DNA of 64,000 bases from Thiocapsa bogorovii. GTDB lineage: Bacteria; Pseudomonadota; Gammaproteobacteria; Chromatiales; Chromatiaceae. The DNA is taken from contig NZ_CP089309.1 of assembly GCF_021228795.1 (NCBI RefSeq), positions 4,709,501 to 4,773,500 on the forward strand. The letters are read 5' to 3'. The position numbers and the translations under genes are program-made. Below are positions 17,363 to 27,364 of the stretch, one piece after another; position 1 is the stretch's first letter; the number at the start of each line of letters is the position of its first letter. The notes under the pieces were generated by a model, which was not told the DNA's origin, ran no database searches, and was given only the letters and a program-made list of their open reading frames with translations.

Positions 17363-20300
17363 ATGAAGCAGGTCATCCTCTGGTCGCTGCGCAACCGTCT
17401 CCTGGTGCTGCTCTCGGCGGTGCTCCTCACGGCATGGGGCATTGCGGCACTGAAACAGACCCCGTTGGACGCCATCCCGGATCTGTCGGATGTGCAGGTG
17501 ATCGTGCGCACGACCTTTCCGGGGCAATCGCCTCAGGTGGTCGAGGAACAGGTCACCTATCCCATCACAACGACGATGCTCGCCGTGCCGGGGGCTCGGA
17601 CGGTACGCGGTTACAGCTTCTTCGGGGACAGCTTCGTCTACATCCTCTTCGAGGACGGCACCGACCTCTATTGGGCGCGCTCGCGCGTCCTGGAGTATCT
17701 CAATCAGGCGGCGTCCTCGCTGCCGGACGGCGTGCAGCCGCGGCTTGGACCGGACGCGACCGGCGTGGGCTGGGTCTTCAGCTACGCGTTGGTCGACCGC
17801 AGCGGCCGGCATGATCTCTCTCAACTGCGCAGCCTGCAGGATTGGTTCCTCAAGTTCGAGTTGCAGAGCGTGCCCGGCGTGGCCGAGGTCGCGACCGTGG
17901 GCGGCATGGTGCGCGAGTATCAGATCGTGGTGGATCCGGAGAAGCTGCGGGCCTTCGGGATTCCGCTCTCGCGCGTCTCCGATGCCGTGCGCGATGCCAA
18001 TCAGGAGGCCGGCGGCTCGGTGATCGAGCGCGGCGAGGCGGAGTACATGATCCGCACCCGCGGTTATCTCACCGGTGTTGAGGATATCGAGACCATCCCG
18101 GTGGAGGTGACCGAGGCCGGAACCCCGGTCCTGCTGCGCGACCTGGCGCGGGTGCAGATCGGGCCCGAGATGCGCCGAGCGGTCGCGGATCTGGACGGGG
18201 AGGGCGAGATTACCGGCGGCATCATCGTGATGCGCTACGGCGAGAATGCCCTCTCCACCATCGCTGCAGTCAAGTCAAAGCTCGACGATCTGCGTGCCGG
18301 GCTGCCCGAGGGGGTGGAGATCGTCGTGACCTACGATCGTTCCGAGCTGATCCTCTCCGCGGTGGACAACCTCAAGACCAAGCTGATCGAGGAGTTCATC
18401 GTGGTGGCCCTGGTCTGTTTGGTCTTCCTGTTCCACCTGCGCTCGGCCTTCGTGGCCATCGTCTCGCTGCCGCTGGGCATTCTCATCGCTTTTATCATCA
18501 TGAATGCGCAGGGTATCAACGCCAACATCATGTCGCTCGGCGGTATCGCCATCGCGATCGGCACCATGGTGGATGCGGCCATCGTCATGATCGAGAACGC
18601 CCACAAACACCTGGAGCGGGCAGGGCCGAATCTGAGCTCCGAGCGGCATTGGCAGGTGATCGGCGAGGCCGCGACCGAGGTGGGGCCGGCGCTCTTCTTC
18701 TCGCTGCTGATCGTGACCGTGAGCTTCCTGCCGGTCTTCGCGCTCGAGTCTCAGGAGGGACGTCTGTTCTCGCCGCTGGCCTTCACCAAGACCTACGCCA
18801 TGGCCGCCGCCGCGGGGCTCGCCGTGACCTTGGTTCCGGTGCTCATGGGGTATCTGATCCGCGGACGGATTCCGCGCGAGGATGCCAATCCGCTGAACCG
18901 GCTTCTGATCCGGGTCTATCGTCCCCTGTTGAGCGGCGTCCTGCGCCGTCCCTATCTCGTCATCGGTCTGTCTGTCATGATCCTTTTCAGCACCTTGATC
19001 CCGCTGGCCGGTGTGGGCGGTCTTCTGGCGCCGCTGAAATGGCCGTTTCAGGCGGTCGGGCTCGTTGTCGAGGAAGGGCCGCATCGCGACGCCGAGGCGC
19101 GCATCGAGGGCTGGCAAGCCGACCTGGCGAGCGCTTGGCAAGCGACCTTCCGCGGGGTGCCGGTCCTGGGCGACTGGCATCTGGGGCTCGGCTCCGAGTT
19201 CATGCCCGAGCTCGACGAGGGCGATCTGATGTACATGCCGACGACCTTGCCCGGGATTTCGATCGGCAAGGCCGGTGAGCTGTTGCGGCAGACCGATCGG
19301 CTGATCGCGAGTCTTCCGGAGGTCGAGCGGGTCTTCGGCAAGGTCGGCCGGGCCGAGACTGCGACCGATCCGGCTCCGCTAACCATGATCGAGACCCTGA
19401 TCCAGTTCAAGCCACGCGAGGAGTGGCGCGAGGGGATGACCCTGGACGGACTGATCGCCGAGCTCGATGCGCTGGTCGACGTCCCCGGTTTGGCCAATGC
19501 CTGGGTGATGCCGATCAAGACACGCATCGACATGTTGGCCACCGGCATCAAGACCCCGCTCGGCGTGAAGATCTCGGGTCCGGATCTGGCCGAGATCGAG
19601 CGCATCGGCGGCGAGGTCGAGCAGGCCTTGATGCAGATCGAGGGGACCGCTTCGGCCTATTCGGAGCGGGCCGCGCAGGGGCGCTACATCGAGATCCGAC
19701 CGGATCGGGTGGCGGCCGCGCGCGTCGGTCTGAACATCGGCGATATCAACCGGATCGTCGCGGCCGGCTTGGGCGGCGTCACCGTGACCCGGACGGTGGA
19801 GGGTTTGGAGCGCTATCCGGTGAGCGTGCGGTTCCCGCGCGAGCAGCGCGACGATCTGCAGAAGCTGCGCGAGCTGCCCATCGTCACCCCGACCGGTGCT
19901 CAAATCCCGCTCGGGCAGATCGCCGAGGTGGTGGTCGTGGACGGGGCGGACATGCTGCGCAGCGAGAACGCCCGTCTCAACGGCTGGGTCTTCGTGGACA
20001 TCCGCGGGCGCGATCTCGGGCGCTATATCGCCGATGCACAAGCCGTGGTGCGCGATCGGGTCGCGCTGCCGCCCGGCTACTCGATCGCCTGGTCCGGCCA
20101 GTACGAGTATATGCTGCGCGCACAAGCCAAGCTCATGCAGTTGGTGCCGGTCGCGCTGGCACTCATCTTCCTGCTGCTGTATCTCACCTTCCGCTCGACC
20201 GTCGAGGCCCTGCTGGTGATGCTCTCGCTGCCCTTTGCGCTGGTCGGCGGGTTCTGGCTCATCGATCTGCTGGGCTACAACCTCTCGGTGGCGGTGGCCG

Positions 20301-20653
20301 TCGGGTTCATCGCACTGGCCGGGGTCGCCGCCGAGTTCGGCGTCATCATGCTGGTGTATCTCGACAATGCGGTGAAACAGCGTCGCGAGGAGGGTCGGCT
20401 CCGCAACGAGGCCGACCTGGTCGACGCGGTTATCGAAGGCGCGGTCATGCGGATTCGGCCCAAGGCGATGACCGTCGCCACCATCTTCGCCGGTCTGCTG
20501 CCGATCATCCTGGGCGCCGGTGTGGGCTCCGAGGTGATGCGACGCATCGCAGCGCCCATGGTCGGCGGCATGATCACCGCACCCTTGCTGAGTCTCTTTG
20601 TCATCCCGGCCCTCTTTCTCATCCGACACCGACGGGCGTTTCGCTCCGCATAA
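17363..20653 (+). CDS. cusA: Heavy-metal efflux RND pump, CusA-type
   Basis: 1096 residues with the HME-RND layout: N-terminal TLL helix and [18 protein letters not shown], two sets of membrane helices with a large periplasmic loop after TM1 and TM7, and [17 protein letters not shown] in TM4. The segment [16 protein letters not shown] and [17 protein letters not shown] near residue 715 matches Cu(I)/Ag(I) members rather than the Zn/Co CzcA type. It works with the upstream CusB-like adaptor. Its stop codon TAA (20651-20653) is the first codon of a palindromic repeat, so the terminal residues HRRAFRSA may not be ancestral. Confidence 0.88.
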   Translation: MKQVILWSLRNRLLVLLSAVLLTAWGIAALKQTPLDAIPDLSDVQVIVRTTFPGQSPQVVEEQVTYPITTTMLAVPGARTVRGYSFFGDSFVYILFEDGTDLYWARSRVLEYLNQAASSLPDGVQPRLGPDATGVGWVFSYALVDRSGRHDLSQLRSLQDWFLKFELQSVPGVAEVATVGGMVREYQIVVDPEKLRAFGIPLSRVSDAVRDANQEAGGSVIERGEAEYMIRTRGYLTGVEDIETIPVEVTEAGTPVLLRDLARVQIGPEMRRAVADLDGEGEITGGIIVMRYGENALSTIAAVKSKLDDLRAGLPEGVEIVVTYDRSELILSAVDNLKTKLIEEFIVVALVCLVFLFHLRSAFVAIVSLPLGILIAFIIMNAQGINANIMSLGGIAIAIGTMVDAAIVMIENAHKHLERAGPNLSSERHWQVIGEAATEVGPALFFSLLIVTVSFLPVFALESQEGRLFSPLAFTKTYAMAAAAGLAVTLVPVLMGYLIRGRIPREDANPLNRLLIRVYRPLLSGVLRRPYLVIGLSVMILFSTLIPLAGVGGLLAPLKWPFQAVGLVVEEGPHRDAEARIEGWQADLASAWQATFRGVPVLGDWHLGLGSEFMPELDEGDLMYMPTTLPGISIGKAGELLRQTDRLIASLPEVERVFGKVGRAETATDPAPLTMIETLIQFKPREEWREGMTLDGLIAELDALVDVPGLANAWVMPIKTRIDMLATGIKTPLGVKISGPDLAEIERIGGEVEQALMQIEGTASAYSERAAQGRYIEIRPDRVAAARVGLNIGDINRIVAAGLGGVTVTRTVEGLERYPVSVRFPREQRDDLQKLRELPIVTPTGAQIPLGQIAEVVVVDGADMLRSENARLNGWVFVDIRGRDLGRYIADAQAVVRDRVALPPGYSIAWSGQYEYMLRAQAKLMQLVPVALALIFLLLYLTFRSTVEALLVMLSLPFALVGGFWLIDLLGYNLSVAVAVGFIALAGVAAEFGVIMLVYLDNAVKQRREEGRLRNEADLVDAVIEGAVMRIRPKAMTVATIFAGLLPIILGAGVGSEVMRRIAAPMVGGMITAPLLSLFVIPALFLIRHRRAFRSA

Positions 20654-20768
20654 ACCGCGTCCAGAGCGAGATGCTCACTCTCGGTGGAGCTCGACGTTTG
20701 ATGCATCCATGGCCCTTTGCGGGGACGCGGTTTAAATATTTATATTTTTTAATAGTTTAAACTGCGCC
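20651..20768. repeat. Palindromic repeat unit, 23-nt linker and truncated second unit
   Basis: The unit 20651-20734 has perfect 11-base ends (TAAACCGCGTC/GACGCGGTTTA). It is followed by a 23-base A+T-rich linker (20735-20757) and then TAAACTGCGCC at 20758-20768, a degenerate start of a second unit whose right end I cannot find. The first 20 internal bases resemble those of 14385-14469. Confidence 0.8.
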
Positions 20769-20835
20769 GACTCCAGCGGTCGTCAAGTCTGCCGGGGCCG
20801 ATCCCATCCAAAAACATCACATACCGCACCAGGCG

Positions 20836-20846
20836 CTGTTTAACAG
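20836..20846. promoter_or_regulatory. Candidate LexA operator upstream of lexA
   Basis: CTGTTTAACAG is an 11-base perfect dyad 58 bases before the lexA start, next to A+T-rich TATGCTATAAATC that could hold a -10 element. It is shorter than the CTGT-N8-ACAG Escherichia box, so the assignment rests on position and on known LexA autoregulation. Confidence 0.3.
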
Positions 20847-20903
20847 ACAAATGTATGCTATAAATCGTTCATGGGATTCCCCGGATGATCGAGGGTCGAG
20901 GTG

Positions 20904-21539
20904 ATGGGTCGAACACCGACCGGACGGACGCGCGAGCAGGTGTTCCAGCTCGTGCGCGAGCGGCTCCTGGCCGGCCAACCACCGACCGTGCGGGAGGTCC
21001 AGGAGGCGTTTGGCTTTCGGTCCGTGCAGACCGCTCGCGCGCATCTCGAGGCGCTGGTGTCCGAGGGGCGTCTCGACAAGCAGTCGGGTCGAGCACGGGG
21101 CTATCGGCTTGCCGATTCGGCGGTGCTCGTGCCGGGCGAAGACCGGATCGCGCCGCCGCGATTGGTCCCCTTGCTCGGACGCGTCACGGCAGGCGCCTTC
21201 GGATTGGCGGTCGAGGATCTCGAAGGTTATCTCCCGGTGCAGTCGGACCGCGTCGGCGCGAACGAGGAGCTGTTCGGCCTGCGTGTGCGCGGGGAGAGCA
21301 TGCGCGACGCCGGCATCCTGCCCGGCGATATCGTCATCGTGTGGCGTCTCCCCAGTGTCGATGACGGCGCGATCGTCGTCGCCCTGGTGGGCGAGGAGGC
21401 GACGATCAAGCGTCTGCGGCGACGCGGTGACCGGATCGAGCTGCATCCTGCAAACCCCGATTACGCGGTGATGACGCCGGACCCGGATGCGCTTCAGGTC
21501 CTGGGGCGGGTGATCGAGGTGCGGCGTTATCTCGATTGA
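20904..21539 (+). CDS. lexA: LexA repressor (lexA-imuA-imuB-dnaE2 cassette)
   Basis: 211 residues. The N-terminal winged helix (REQVFQLVRERLLAGQPPTVREVQEAFG) recognises DNA. The C-terminal S24 peptidase domain has an Ala-Gly cleavage site in RVTAGAFG (about residue 95), catalytic Ser in RGESMRDAGI (about 132) and Lys in EATIKRL (about 169). RecA-stimulated self-cleavage would derepress the downstream mutagenesis genes. The start could be GTG 20901 or ATG 20904; the ATG is used here. The repressor is atypically short in its linker and belongs to the type linked to imuAB-dnaE2, so another LexA may exist in the genome. Confidence 0.88.
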   Translation: MGRTPTGRTREQVFQLVRERLLAGQPPTVREVQEAFGFRSVQTARAHLEALVSEGRLDKQSGRARGYRLADSAVLVPGEDRIAPPRLVPLLGRVTAGAFGLAVEDLEGYLPVQSDRVGANEELFGLRVRGESMRDAGILPGDIVIVWRLPSVDDGAIVVALVGEEATIKRLRRRGDRIELHPANPDYAVMTPDPDALQVLGRVIEVRRYLD

Positions 21540-21562
21540 TGGGGCTTCCAACCGCCGGCCTC

Positions 21563-21618
21563 CAGCCATCAGCCATCAGCCATCAGCCGTCAGCTAACAG
21601 CTAACAGCTAACAGCTAA
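21563..21618 (+). repeat. Heptamer tandem repeat (8 units)
   Basis: Eight consecutive 7-base units: CAGCCAT three times, CAGCCGT once, CAGCTAA four times. It occupies most of the 102-base lexA-imuA spacer. The same heptamer family occurs at 30598-30723. Confidence 0.9.
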
Positions 21619-21641
21619 CGTCATACGATCGGAGCATCTCG

Positions 21642-22250
21642 ATGAAGGCGGCCTTCTCGGATCTTCAACGCGGGCTCGAGCCGAGCCGGACGCCTGTCTC
21701 TTGGGGGCTGGCGACCTTTCGCGGTCGCTTTGCCGAGATCTCGGGCGGGGAGGCGACGGCGGCGCTGACGCTGACCATGAGTCTGGTGGCCGAGGCTCAG
21801 CAGTGCGAGGAGCCGGTGGCCTGGGTGACGGGACGCGACAGCGGTTTTTTCCCGCCGGATGTCGCGGCGGTCGGGATCGATCTGAGTGCCTTGGCGGTCG
21901 TGTGGGCGCAGGGTGCACTCGAGGCCGCGCGGGCGGCGGACCTGCTGTTGCGCTCGGGTGCCTTCGGTCTCGTCGTGCTCGATCTGGGCACCGACGATGA
22001 CCTGCCGCTTGCCGCTCAGACACGTCTCGCCGCGCTCGCGAAGAAGCACGAGACGGCGCTCCTGTGCCTGACGCGCAAGGAGCGGGAGCGCCCGTCGCTG
22101 GGGTCGCTGATCTCGTTGCGTGCCGATGCGTCGCGCACTGGACGTGCGCCGCCGCTGTTCCGCTGCGAGACGCGCATCCTCAAGGACAAGCGCCAGGGAC
22201 CGGGTCGGACCTTCGCGGAGCTCTGTCATGGACCGGATGGCCTGTCTTGA
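21642..22250 (+). CDS. imuA: ImuA-like SOS mutagenesis accessory protein
   Basis: 202 residues with the RecA/SulA-like fold of ImuA: LTLTMSLVAEAQQCEEPVAWV in place of a Walker region, then SGAFGLVVLDLG and LAALAKKHETALLCLT strands, and a basic end. No intact Walker A motif is present, as usual for ImuA. It is thought to assist ImuB and DnaE2 in translesion synthesis. GGAGC at 21631-21635 precedes the ATG, and its last 23 bases overlap imuB. Confidence 0.85.
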   Translation: MKAAFSDLQRGLEPSRTPVSWGLATFRGRFAEISGGEATAALTLTMSLVAEAQQCEEPVAWVTGRDSGFFPPDVAAVGIDLSALAVVWAQGALEAARAADLLLRSGAFGLVVLDLGTDDDLPLAAQTRLAALAKKHETALLCLTRKERERPSLGSLISLRADASRTGRAPPLFRCETRILKDKRQGPGRTFAELCHGPDGLS

Positions 22251-23712
22251 TCTGCCGGCCTTCCCGCTTCAGCTCCTGCTGCGGCAGCACCCCGAGTGGC
22301 GTGGGTATCCGGTCGCCGTCGTCGACAGCGATCAGCCGCGGGGTATCGTCTTGTGGGTCAATGCGCCCGCGCGTGACGCACGCATCCTCTCGGGCATGTC
22401 CTTTGCCGCGGCTTTGTCGCTGAGCGGGGATCTGCGCGCCGCCCAGGTTCCCGAGGCGCAGATCGATCGGGCCGTCGCGGCCGTCTCCCGCCGGCTGCGC
22501 GAGCACAGCCCGCATGTCGAGCCGTCCGAGGAGGAACCCGGTGTCTTCTGGCTCGATGCGTCCGGGCTCGAGCCGCTTTACGGGTCGCTCGACGCCTGGG
22601 CCGCGGGGATCGAGACGGATCTCTCGGCGATCGGCTTGAGCGCCGTCGTGGTCGTCGGCTTTCGCCGCTTCGCGACCTATGCGCTCGCCAAATCCGGACA
22701 AGGCGTGCGCGTCCTGCACGAGGCAGAGCAGGAGCAGGGCGCCTTGCAGGATGTGCCCTTGGAGCGGTTGGCGATCGCGCCCGGGATACGGGACGCGCTC
22801 GCCAAGCTCGGCGTGCACAGCCTCGGTGAATTTCTCCGGCTGCCGTCCGAGGGTATCCGTCGGCGCTATGGGAAGGCCGCCTTCGACCTGCACCGGATGG
22901 CTTCGGGCGAGCTGAATCTCCCGCTGCAGCCCGAGCGTCCCGTCGCGCCGGTGACGGCGCGTCTGATCCTCGATCGGCCCGAGACCGATGTCGAGCGTCT
23001 CATGTACCTGATCGAGACGCGGCTGCCGCCCCTTCTGGATGCGCTGGGCGAGCGCGGTCAGGCCCTCGAAGAGTTGCGGCTGCTGTTTCGCTTCGAACGC
23101 CTGGGCGAGCACAAGGAGCGCATCCGTCCGGCCGCACCGACCCTGGATGCCCGACAGATCCTGGAGCTGATCCGTCTGCGCTTGTCGGCGGCGCGCCTGC
23201 CGGACGGTGTGGAGGAGCTGCATCTGCTGACCCGTGCCGTCAGCCCCGAGCAGCGCCAGCTCGAGCTGCTCGCCGCCCGGCCGCGCCGCGACCTCGAAGC
23301 GGCTAACCGTGCACTGGCGCGCGTGCGGGCCGCACTCGGTGATCAGTCGGTGGTGCAGGCACGGCTGAGCTCGGGTCATCTGCCCGAGAACAGCTTCGCG
23401 TGGGAGCCCTTGTCCCGACTGGAGCCCGCACGTCCGCGCATGCGTTTGCAGCGGCGTCTGGTACGCCGTCTCTACAGGCGTCCGATCCCCTTGCCGCCGC
23501 GCCCGCGTCACGAGCCGGACGGCTGGATGCTCCACGGTTTGGAGCAGGGACCCGTGACGCGCGTATGGGGTCCCTATGTGGTCGCCGGCGGCTGGTGGGT
23601 GCGTGCTCTGCACCGTGAATATCACTTCGCCGAGACCCGCAAAGGCGAGCTCTTGTGGGTCTTCTACGATCGGGTGCGTCGCGGTTGGTTCGTGCACGGG
23701 CGGGTGGAGTGA
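22228..23712 (+). CDS. imuB: ImuB, Y-family polymerase-like SOS mutagenesis protein
   Basis: 494 residues related to DinB/UmuC: LDLPAFPLQLLLRQHPEWRG at the start, a palm segment with GVFWLDASGLEPLYGS, the helix-hairpin-helix ALAKLGVHSLGEFLRLP and a little-finger region. The acidic residues that catalyse synthesis in active Y-family enzymes are not kept, as is typical of ImuB, which acts as a hub linking ImuA, DnaE2 and the sliding clamp. ATG 22228 lies inside imuA. A mosaic of two repeat families follows the stop and separates it from dnaE2. Confidence 0.88.
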   Translation: MDRMACLDLPAFPLQLLLRQHPEWRGYPVAVVDSDQPRGIVLWVNAPARDARILSGMSFAAALSLSGDLRAAQVPEAQIDRAVAAVSRRLREHSPHVEPSEEEPGVFWLDASGLEPLYGSLDAWAAGIETDLSAIGLSAVVVVGFRRFATYALAKSGQGVRVLHEAEQEQGALQDVPLERLAIAPGIRDALAKLGVHSLGEFLRLPSEGIRRRYGKAAFDLHRMASGELNLPLQPERPVAPVTARLILDRPETDVERLMYLIETRLPPLLDALGERGQALEELRLLFRFERLGEHKERIRPAAPTLDARQILELIRLRLSAARLPDGVEELHLLTRAVSPEQRQLELLAARPRRDLEAANRALARVRAALGDQSVVQARLSSGHLPENSFAWEPLSRLEPARPRMRLQRRLVRRLYRRPIPLPPRPRHEPDGWMLHGLEQGPVTRVWGPYVVAGGWWVRALHREYHFAETRKGELLWVFYDRVRRGWFVHGRVE

Positions 23713-23718
23713 ACCTGG

Positions 23719-23755
23719 CGGGACGCACTCCAGTGGCCGATCAACTGCCGGATCT
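23719..23755. repeat. Fragment of the 249-bp inverted-repeat element
   Basis: GCGGGACGCACTCCAG and TCAACTGCCGGATCTA match the right end of the element at 32686-32934 (32889-32926 region) with two or three differences. The fragment is joined directly to the start of a palindromic repeat at 23755, with no left arm. Confidence 0.75.
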
Positions 23756-23946
23756 AAACCGCGCCCGCTGCGGTATGCGTCATTTATTGGAATGGATTGG
23801 CCGCGCTAGCTCTGACGGCTGCGGAGCTGGCGCGGTTTAAAGTATTAAAAAATATTAAATTTTAAACCGCGTCTCACCAAGATCGAGGACATCTCCAAGG
23901 CCAAACGCAAAATGAAAATTACGCATGTCGCTCCGGACGCGGTTTA
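23755..23946. repeat. Paired 84/85-bp palindromes with 23-nt linker
   Basis: Unit 23755-23839 has ends TAAACCGCGCC/GGCGCGGTTTA. Linker 23840-23862 is AAGTATTAAAAAATATTAAA plus TTT. Unit 23863-23946 has ends TAAACCGCGTC/GACGCGGTTTA. The arrangement is the same as at 14385-14576, including the order of the CGCGCC and CGCGTC types. It ends two bases before the dnaE2 start codon. Confidence 0.88.
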
Positions 23947-23948
23947 GG

Positions 23949-26900
23949 ATGGTTCCGCTCTGGTGCAAGAGTCATTTTTCGTTTCTTGAAGGGGCGAGCC
24001 ATCCCGAGGAGCTTGTCGAGACCTGCGCCGCGCTCGGGCTCGCCGGTCTGGCCCTGACGGATCGCGACGGGGTCTACGGTCTGGTCGAGGCCCATATCAA
24101 GGCGCGCGAGCTGGGCGTGCCGCTGATCGCCGGGGCCGAGGTCTCCATCGAGGACGGCTCGACCCTGATCTTGCTGGCGCAGACCCGCGACGGATACGCC
24201 AATCTCTGTCGGCTGCTGACCCTGGGCCGGCGCCGTTGCGCCAAGGGCGAGAGTCGGGTCGGCTGGCGCGAGGTCTACGCCCATGCCGGCGACCTGATCG
24301 CACTCTGGGGCGGGGAATCCGCCCTGCTGTGCGGAGAGGCCGACCCCTTCTTTATCGCGCACCAGTTGCGCGAGGCCTTCGACGATCGGCTCTATGCCTT
24401 GGCGGCGCGCCATCGTCGCGCGGACGAGCCGGGGCGCGAGACGCTTTTGAGACAACGGGCCGCGCGTTATCGGCTGCCGATCGTCGCCGGCAGCGAGGTG
24501 CTCTATCACGCGCCGAGCCGACGCGAGCTGCAGGACGTGCTGACCTGCATCCGCCAAGGCATCCGGCTTGCCGAGGCCGGGCGCCGGATCAAGCCCAACG
24601 CAGAGCATGCACTCAAGTCCGTTCATGCCTTCGTCAAGCTGTTCGAGGACGACCCGGGCGCCGTCGCTCGCACCCTGGAAATCGCCGAGCGCTGCCGCTT
24701 CAACCTGGATGCGCTGCGGTATCGCTATCCCTCGGAACATCTCCCGGATGGCTCGACCTCCTCGCAATGGCTGAGGCGGCTCACGCTCAAGGGCGCGCAC
24801 GAGCGTTACGGCGCTGTGTTGCCCGAGGCGGTCTCGGCACAGGTGTCGAAGGAGCTGGCGCTGATCGAGGAGCTGGATTACTGCGGATACTTCCTGACCA
24901 TGTGGGAGATCGTCCGGTTCTGCCGCCGCGAGCAGATCCTCTGCCAGGGCCGCGGCTCGGCGGCCAACTCCGCCGTCTGCTATTGCCTGGGGATCACCGC
25001 CGTGGATCCGGTGCGCATGGGACTGCTGTTCGAGCGCTTCCTCTCGCGCGAGCGGGCCGAGCCACCGGACATCGATCTGGATATCGAGCACGCGCGCCGC
25101 GAGGAGGTTATTCAGCACGTCTATGCCAAATACGGCCGGGATCACGCGGCGATGGTCGCCAACATCATCCGGTATCGGGTGCGCTCGGCGGTGCGCGACG
25201 TGGGCAAGGTGCTGGGTCTCTCCGAGACGTCGCTCGATCGTCTGTCGAAGCTGCTGGCACACTCGGGCGATGCGCTGTCGGGCGAGGTGCTGCGCGAGGC
25301 CGGTCTGGATCCCGAGCAGCCGGTGCATCGGCACCTGATCCGGCTCGCGACCGAGATCCTGGATGTGCCGCGTCATCTCTCGATCCATCCGGGCGGTTTT
25401 CTGCTGGGACACGAGCCGGTTTCGACCCTGGTCCCGATCGAGAACGCCGCCATGCCTGAGCGGACGGTGATCCAATGGGACAAGGACAGTCTCGAAGCAC
25501 TGGGGCTGTTCAAGGTCGATCTCTTGGCGCTCGGTGCGCTGCATCAGCTGCATCTCGGCTTCGATCTGATGCGCAGCCATTACGGTCGCGACGAGACCAT
25601 GGCGAGCATCCCTGCCGAGGACGCGCCGACTTTCGAGATGATCCGCCGGGCCGACACACTCGGCGTCTTCCAGATCGAGAGCCGTGCCCAGATGGCGATG
25701 CTCCCGCGTCTGCGGCCGCGGACCTATTACGACCTGGTGATCGAGATCAGTCTCGTGCGTCCCGGTCCCATCACGGGCGGCATGGTGCATCCTTATCTGC
25801 GCCGCCGCGCCGGCCAAGAGCCCGTGATCTACCCCCATCCCTGCCTGGCGCCCGTGCTCGAGAAGACACTCGGCGTGCCGCTCTTCCAAGAGCAGGTGAT
25901 CCGCTTGGCGATGGTGGCCGCCGACTACACGCCCGGCGAGGCCGATCAGCTGCGCCGCGACATGGCCGCCTGGCGCTGCAGCGGTCGGATCGAGCGCCAC
26001 CACACTCGATTGGTGCAGCGCATGATCGCCAAGGGCATCGACGCCGCCTTTGCCGAGCAGGTGTTCGAGCAGATCCGCGGCTTCGGCGAGTACGGATTCC
26101 CCGAGAGCCATGCGGCCAGCTTCGCCCTGATCGCCTACGCCACGGCTTGGATGAAGTGCCGGTTCCCCGATGTCTTTGTCTGCGCCTTGCTCAATGCCCA
26201 GCCGATGGGCTTCTACTCGCCCGCGACCATCATCGCGGACGCCAAGCGCCACGGCATCGAGGTGCGTCCGATCGACGTGGTCCGGAGCGCGTGGGACTGT
26301 ACGCTGGAGTCGGGGCAAGGCGGGACGGGAGCGGAGGCCGATCGGGTCAACGGAGTGGCCGGGCCGGATACGGGGCGCTTCGCCGTGCGAATGGGCGCGC
26401 GTTATGTGAAGGGTCTGGCCCGGGCGCAGTGGGAGCGGCTGACGGAGGCGCGGGCGGAGCGTCCCTTCGTGTCCGTCGAGGATCTGGTGCAGCGCTCCGG
26501 GCTGAATGCCGGCCTGTCGGCACGCCTGGCCGAGTCGGGGGCCTTGAGTGCCTTGGAGCCGCAGCGCCGCTCGGCCCTATGGCAGGTCGCGGGGGCCGTT
26601 CACGAGGAGGATGCACCGCTCGATCCGGGATCCCCGGAACGTGCCGCGGTCTTTGCCGATCTCGATGCCTTCGAGGCTATCGCATGGGATCACCGCACCA
26701 GCCTCCACAGCACGCTCGGGCATCCCTTGGCACCCTTGCGCGAGCGGTTGCGTGCGCAGCGTCTACCCGATGCCGCCGCCGTGCGGGCGATGCCGCATGG
26801 TCGTCGCACGCGCTACGCCGGTCTGGTGATCTGCCGTCAGCGGCCCGCGACCGCATCGGGCGTCCTCTTCATGACCCTCGAAGACGAGACCGGCTTCGTC

Positions 26901-27089
26901 AACCTCGTGGTCTGGAACCAGGTGCTCGAACGCTACTCCCGTCTGATCAAGACCACGAACCTGCTCGGCGTCACCGGACGGATCCAGCAACAGGATGGCG
27001 TGCCGCACTTGATCGCGGACGCCTTCTGGGACCCGCAGTCGCTGCTGAAGGTCCGACTCGAAGCGACCTACAGCCGTGATTTTCATTGA
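23949..27089 (+). CDS. dnaE2: Error-prone DNA polymerase DnaE2 (ImuC)
   Basis: 1046 residues of a C-family polymerase. The N-terminal PHP domain starts [16 protein letters not shown]; the palm carries PDIDLDIEH near residue 372 and a second catalytic Asp after the GRGSAANS motif; an OB fold is at the end ([17 protein letters not shown]). It performs SOS-induced translesion synthesis with ImuAB. I place the start at ATG 23949. The eight codons before it lie within a palindromic repeat, and the usual leader (PPYAELHC-like) is replaced by MVPLWCK, so insertion may have trimmed the N-terminus and the native ribosome site. Confidence 0.9.
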   Translation: MVPLWCKSHFSFLEGASHPEELVETCAALGLAGLALTDRDGVYGLVEAHIKARELGVPLIAGAEVSIEDGSTLILLAQTRDGYANLCRLLTLGRRRCAKGESRVGWREVYAHAGDLIALWGGESALLCGEADPFFIAHQLREAFDDRLYALAARHRRADEPGRETLLRQRAARYRLPIVAGSEVLYHAPSRRELQDVLTCIRQGIRLAEAGRRIKPNAEHALKSVHAFVKLFEDDPGAVARTLEIAERCRFNLDALRYRYPSEHLPDGSTSSQWLRRLTLKGAHERYGAVLPEAVSAQVSKELALIEELDYCGYFLTMWEIVRFCRREQILCQGRGSAANSAVCYCLGITAVDPVRMGLLFERFLSRERAEPPDIDLDIEHARREEVIQHVYAKYGRDHAAMVANIIRYRVRSAVRDVGKVLGLSETSLDRLSKLLAHSGDALSGEVLREAGLDPEQPVHRHLIRLATEILDVPRHLSIHPGGFLLGHEPVSTLVPIENAAMPERTVIQWDKDSLEALGLFKVDLLALGALHQLHLGFDLMRSHYGRDETMASIPAEDAPTFEMIRRADTLGVFQIESRAQMAMLPRLRPRTYYDLVIEISLVRPGPITGGMVHPYLRRRAGQEPVIYPHPCLAPVLEKTLGVPLFQEQVIRLAMVAADYTPGEADQLRRDMAAWRCSGRIERHHTRLVQRMIAKGIDAAFAEQVFEQIRGFGEYGFPESHAASFALIAYATAWMKCRFPDVFVCALLNAQPMGFYSPATIIADAKRHGIEVRPIDVVRSAWDCTLESGQGGTGAEADRVNGVAGPDTGRFAVRMGARYVKGLARAQWERLTEARAERPFVSVEDLVQRSGLNAGLSARLAESGALSALEPQRRSALWQVAGAVHEEDAPLDPGSPERAAVFADLDAFEAIAWDHRTSLHSTLGHPLAPLRERLRAQRLPDAAAVRAMPHGRRTRYAGLVICRQRPATASGVLFMTLEDETGFVNLVVWNQVLERYSRLIKTTNLLGVTGRIQQQDGVPHLIADAFWDPQSLLKVRLEATYSRDFH

Positions 27090-27145
27090 GGCCGTTAGCC
27101 GAGCCGCTTGAGATTCGGGCGATCTCCGTAAGGCCGCATACCCCC

Positions 27146-27294
27146 TGTGGGTCGGGCTTTAGCCCGATAAGGACGCAGCAGGCTGCGATACCGCGAAGTC
27201 GGACTCAAGTCCGACCCACTGTGGGTCGGGCTTTAGCCCGATAAGGACGCTGCAGGATGGCGATACCGATGTGTCGGACTCAAGTCCGACCCAC
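27146..27294. repeat. Tandem pair of 74/75-bp inverted-repeat units
   Basis: Units 27146-27219 and 27220-27294 each begin TGTGGGTCGGGCTTTAGCCC and end TCGGACTCAAGTCCGACCCAC-like, so each folds as a hairpin. They sit between the convergent dnaE2 and RND pump genes, where they may act as a bidirectional transcription block. Nothing else is seen in 27090-27364. Confidence 0.85.
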
Positions 27295-27364
27295 AAGGGA
27301 TCCTGTTCGTCGTTCGAGGCGATGCGGTGACTCCGGTCTGGGACAAGATCATCAGGAAAGCGCC

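Noticed and set aside
15581-17824. A 747-codon minus-strand frame across cusB and the start of cusA
   Set aside because: It lies opposite unmistakable CusB and CusA sequence and shows only low-complexity composition.
21563-21618. CRISPR-like array between lexA and imuA
   Set aside because: Units are 7 bases long with no spacers; it is a simple tandem repeat. No CRISPR array is seen in the window.
23919-26318. A 799-codon minus-strand frame opposite dnaE2
   Set aside because: Opposite PHP and palm motifs of DnaE2; composition typical of an antisense frame.
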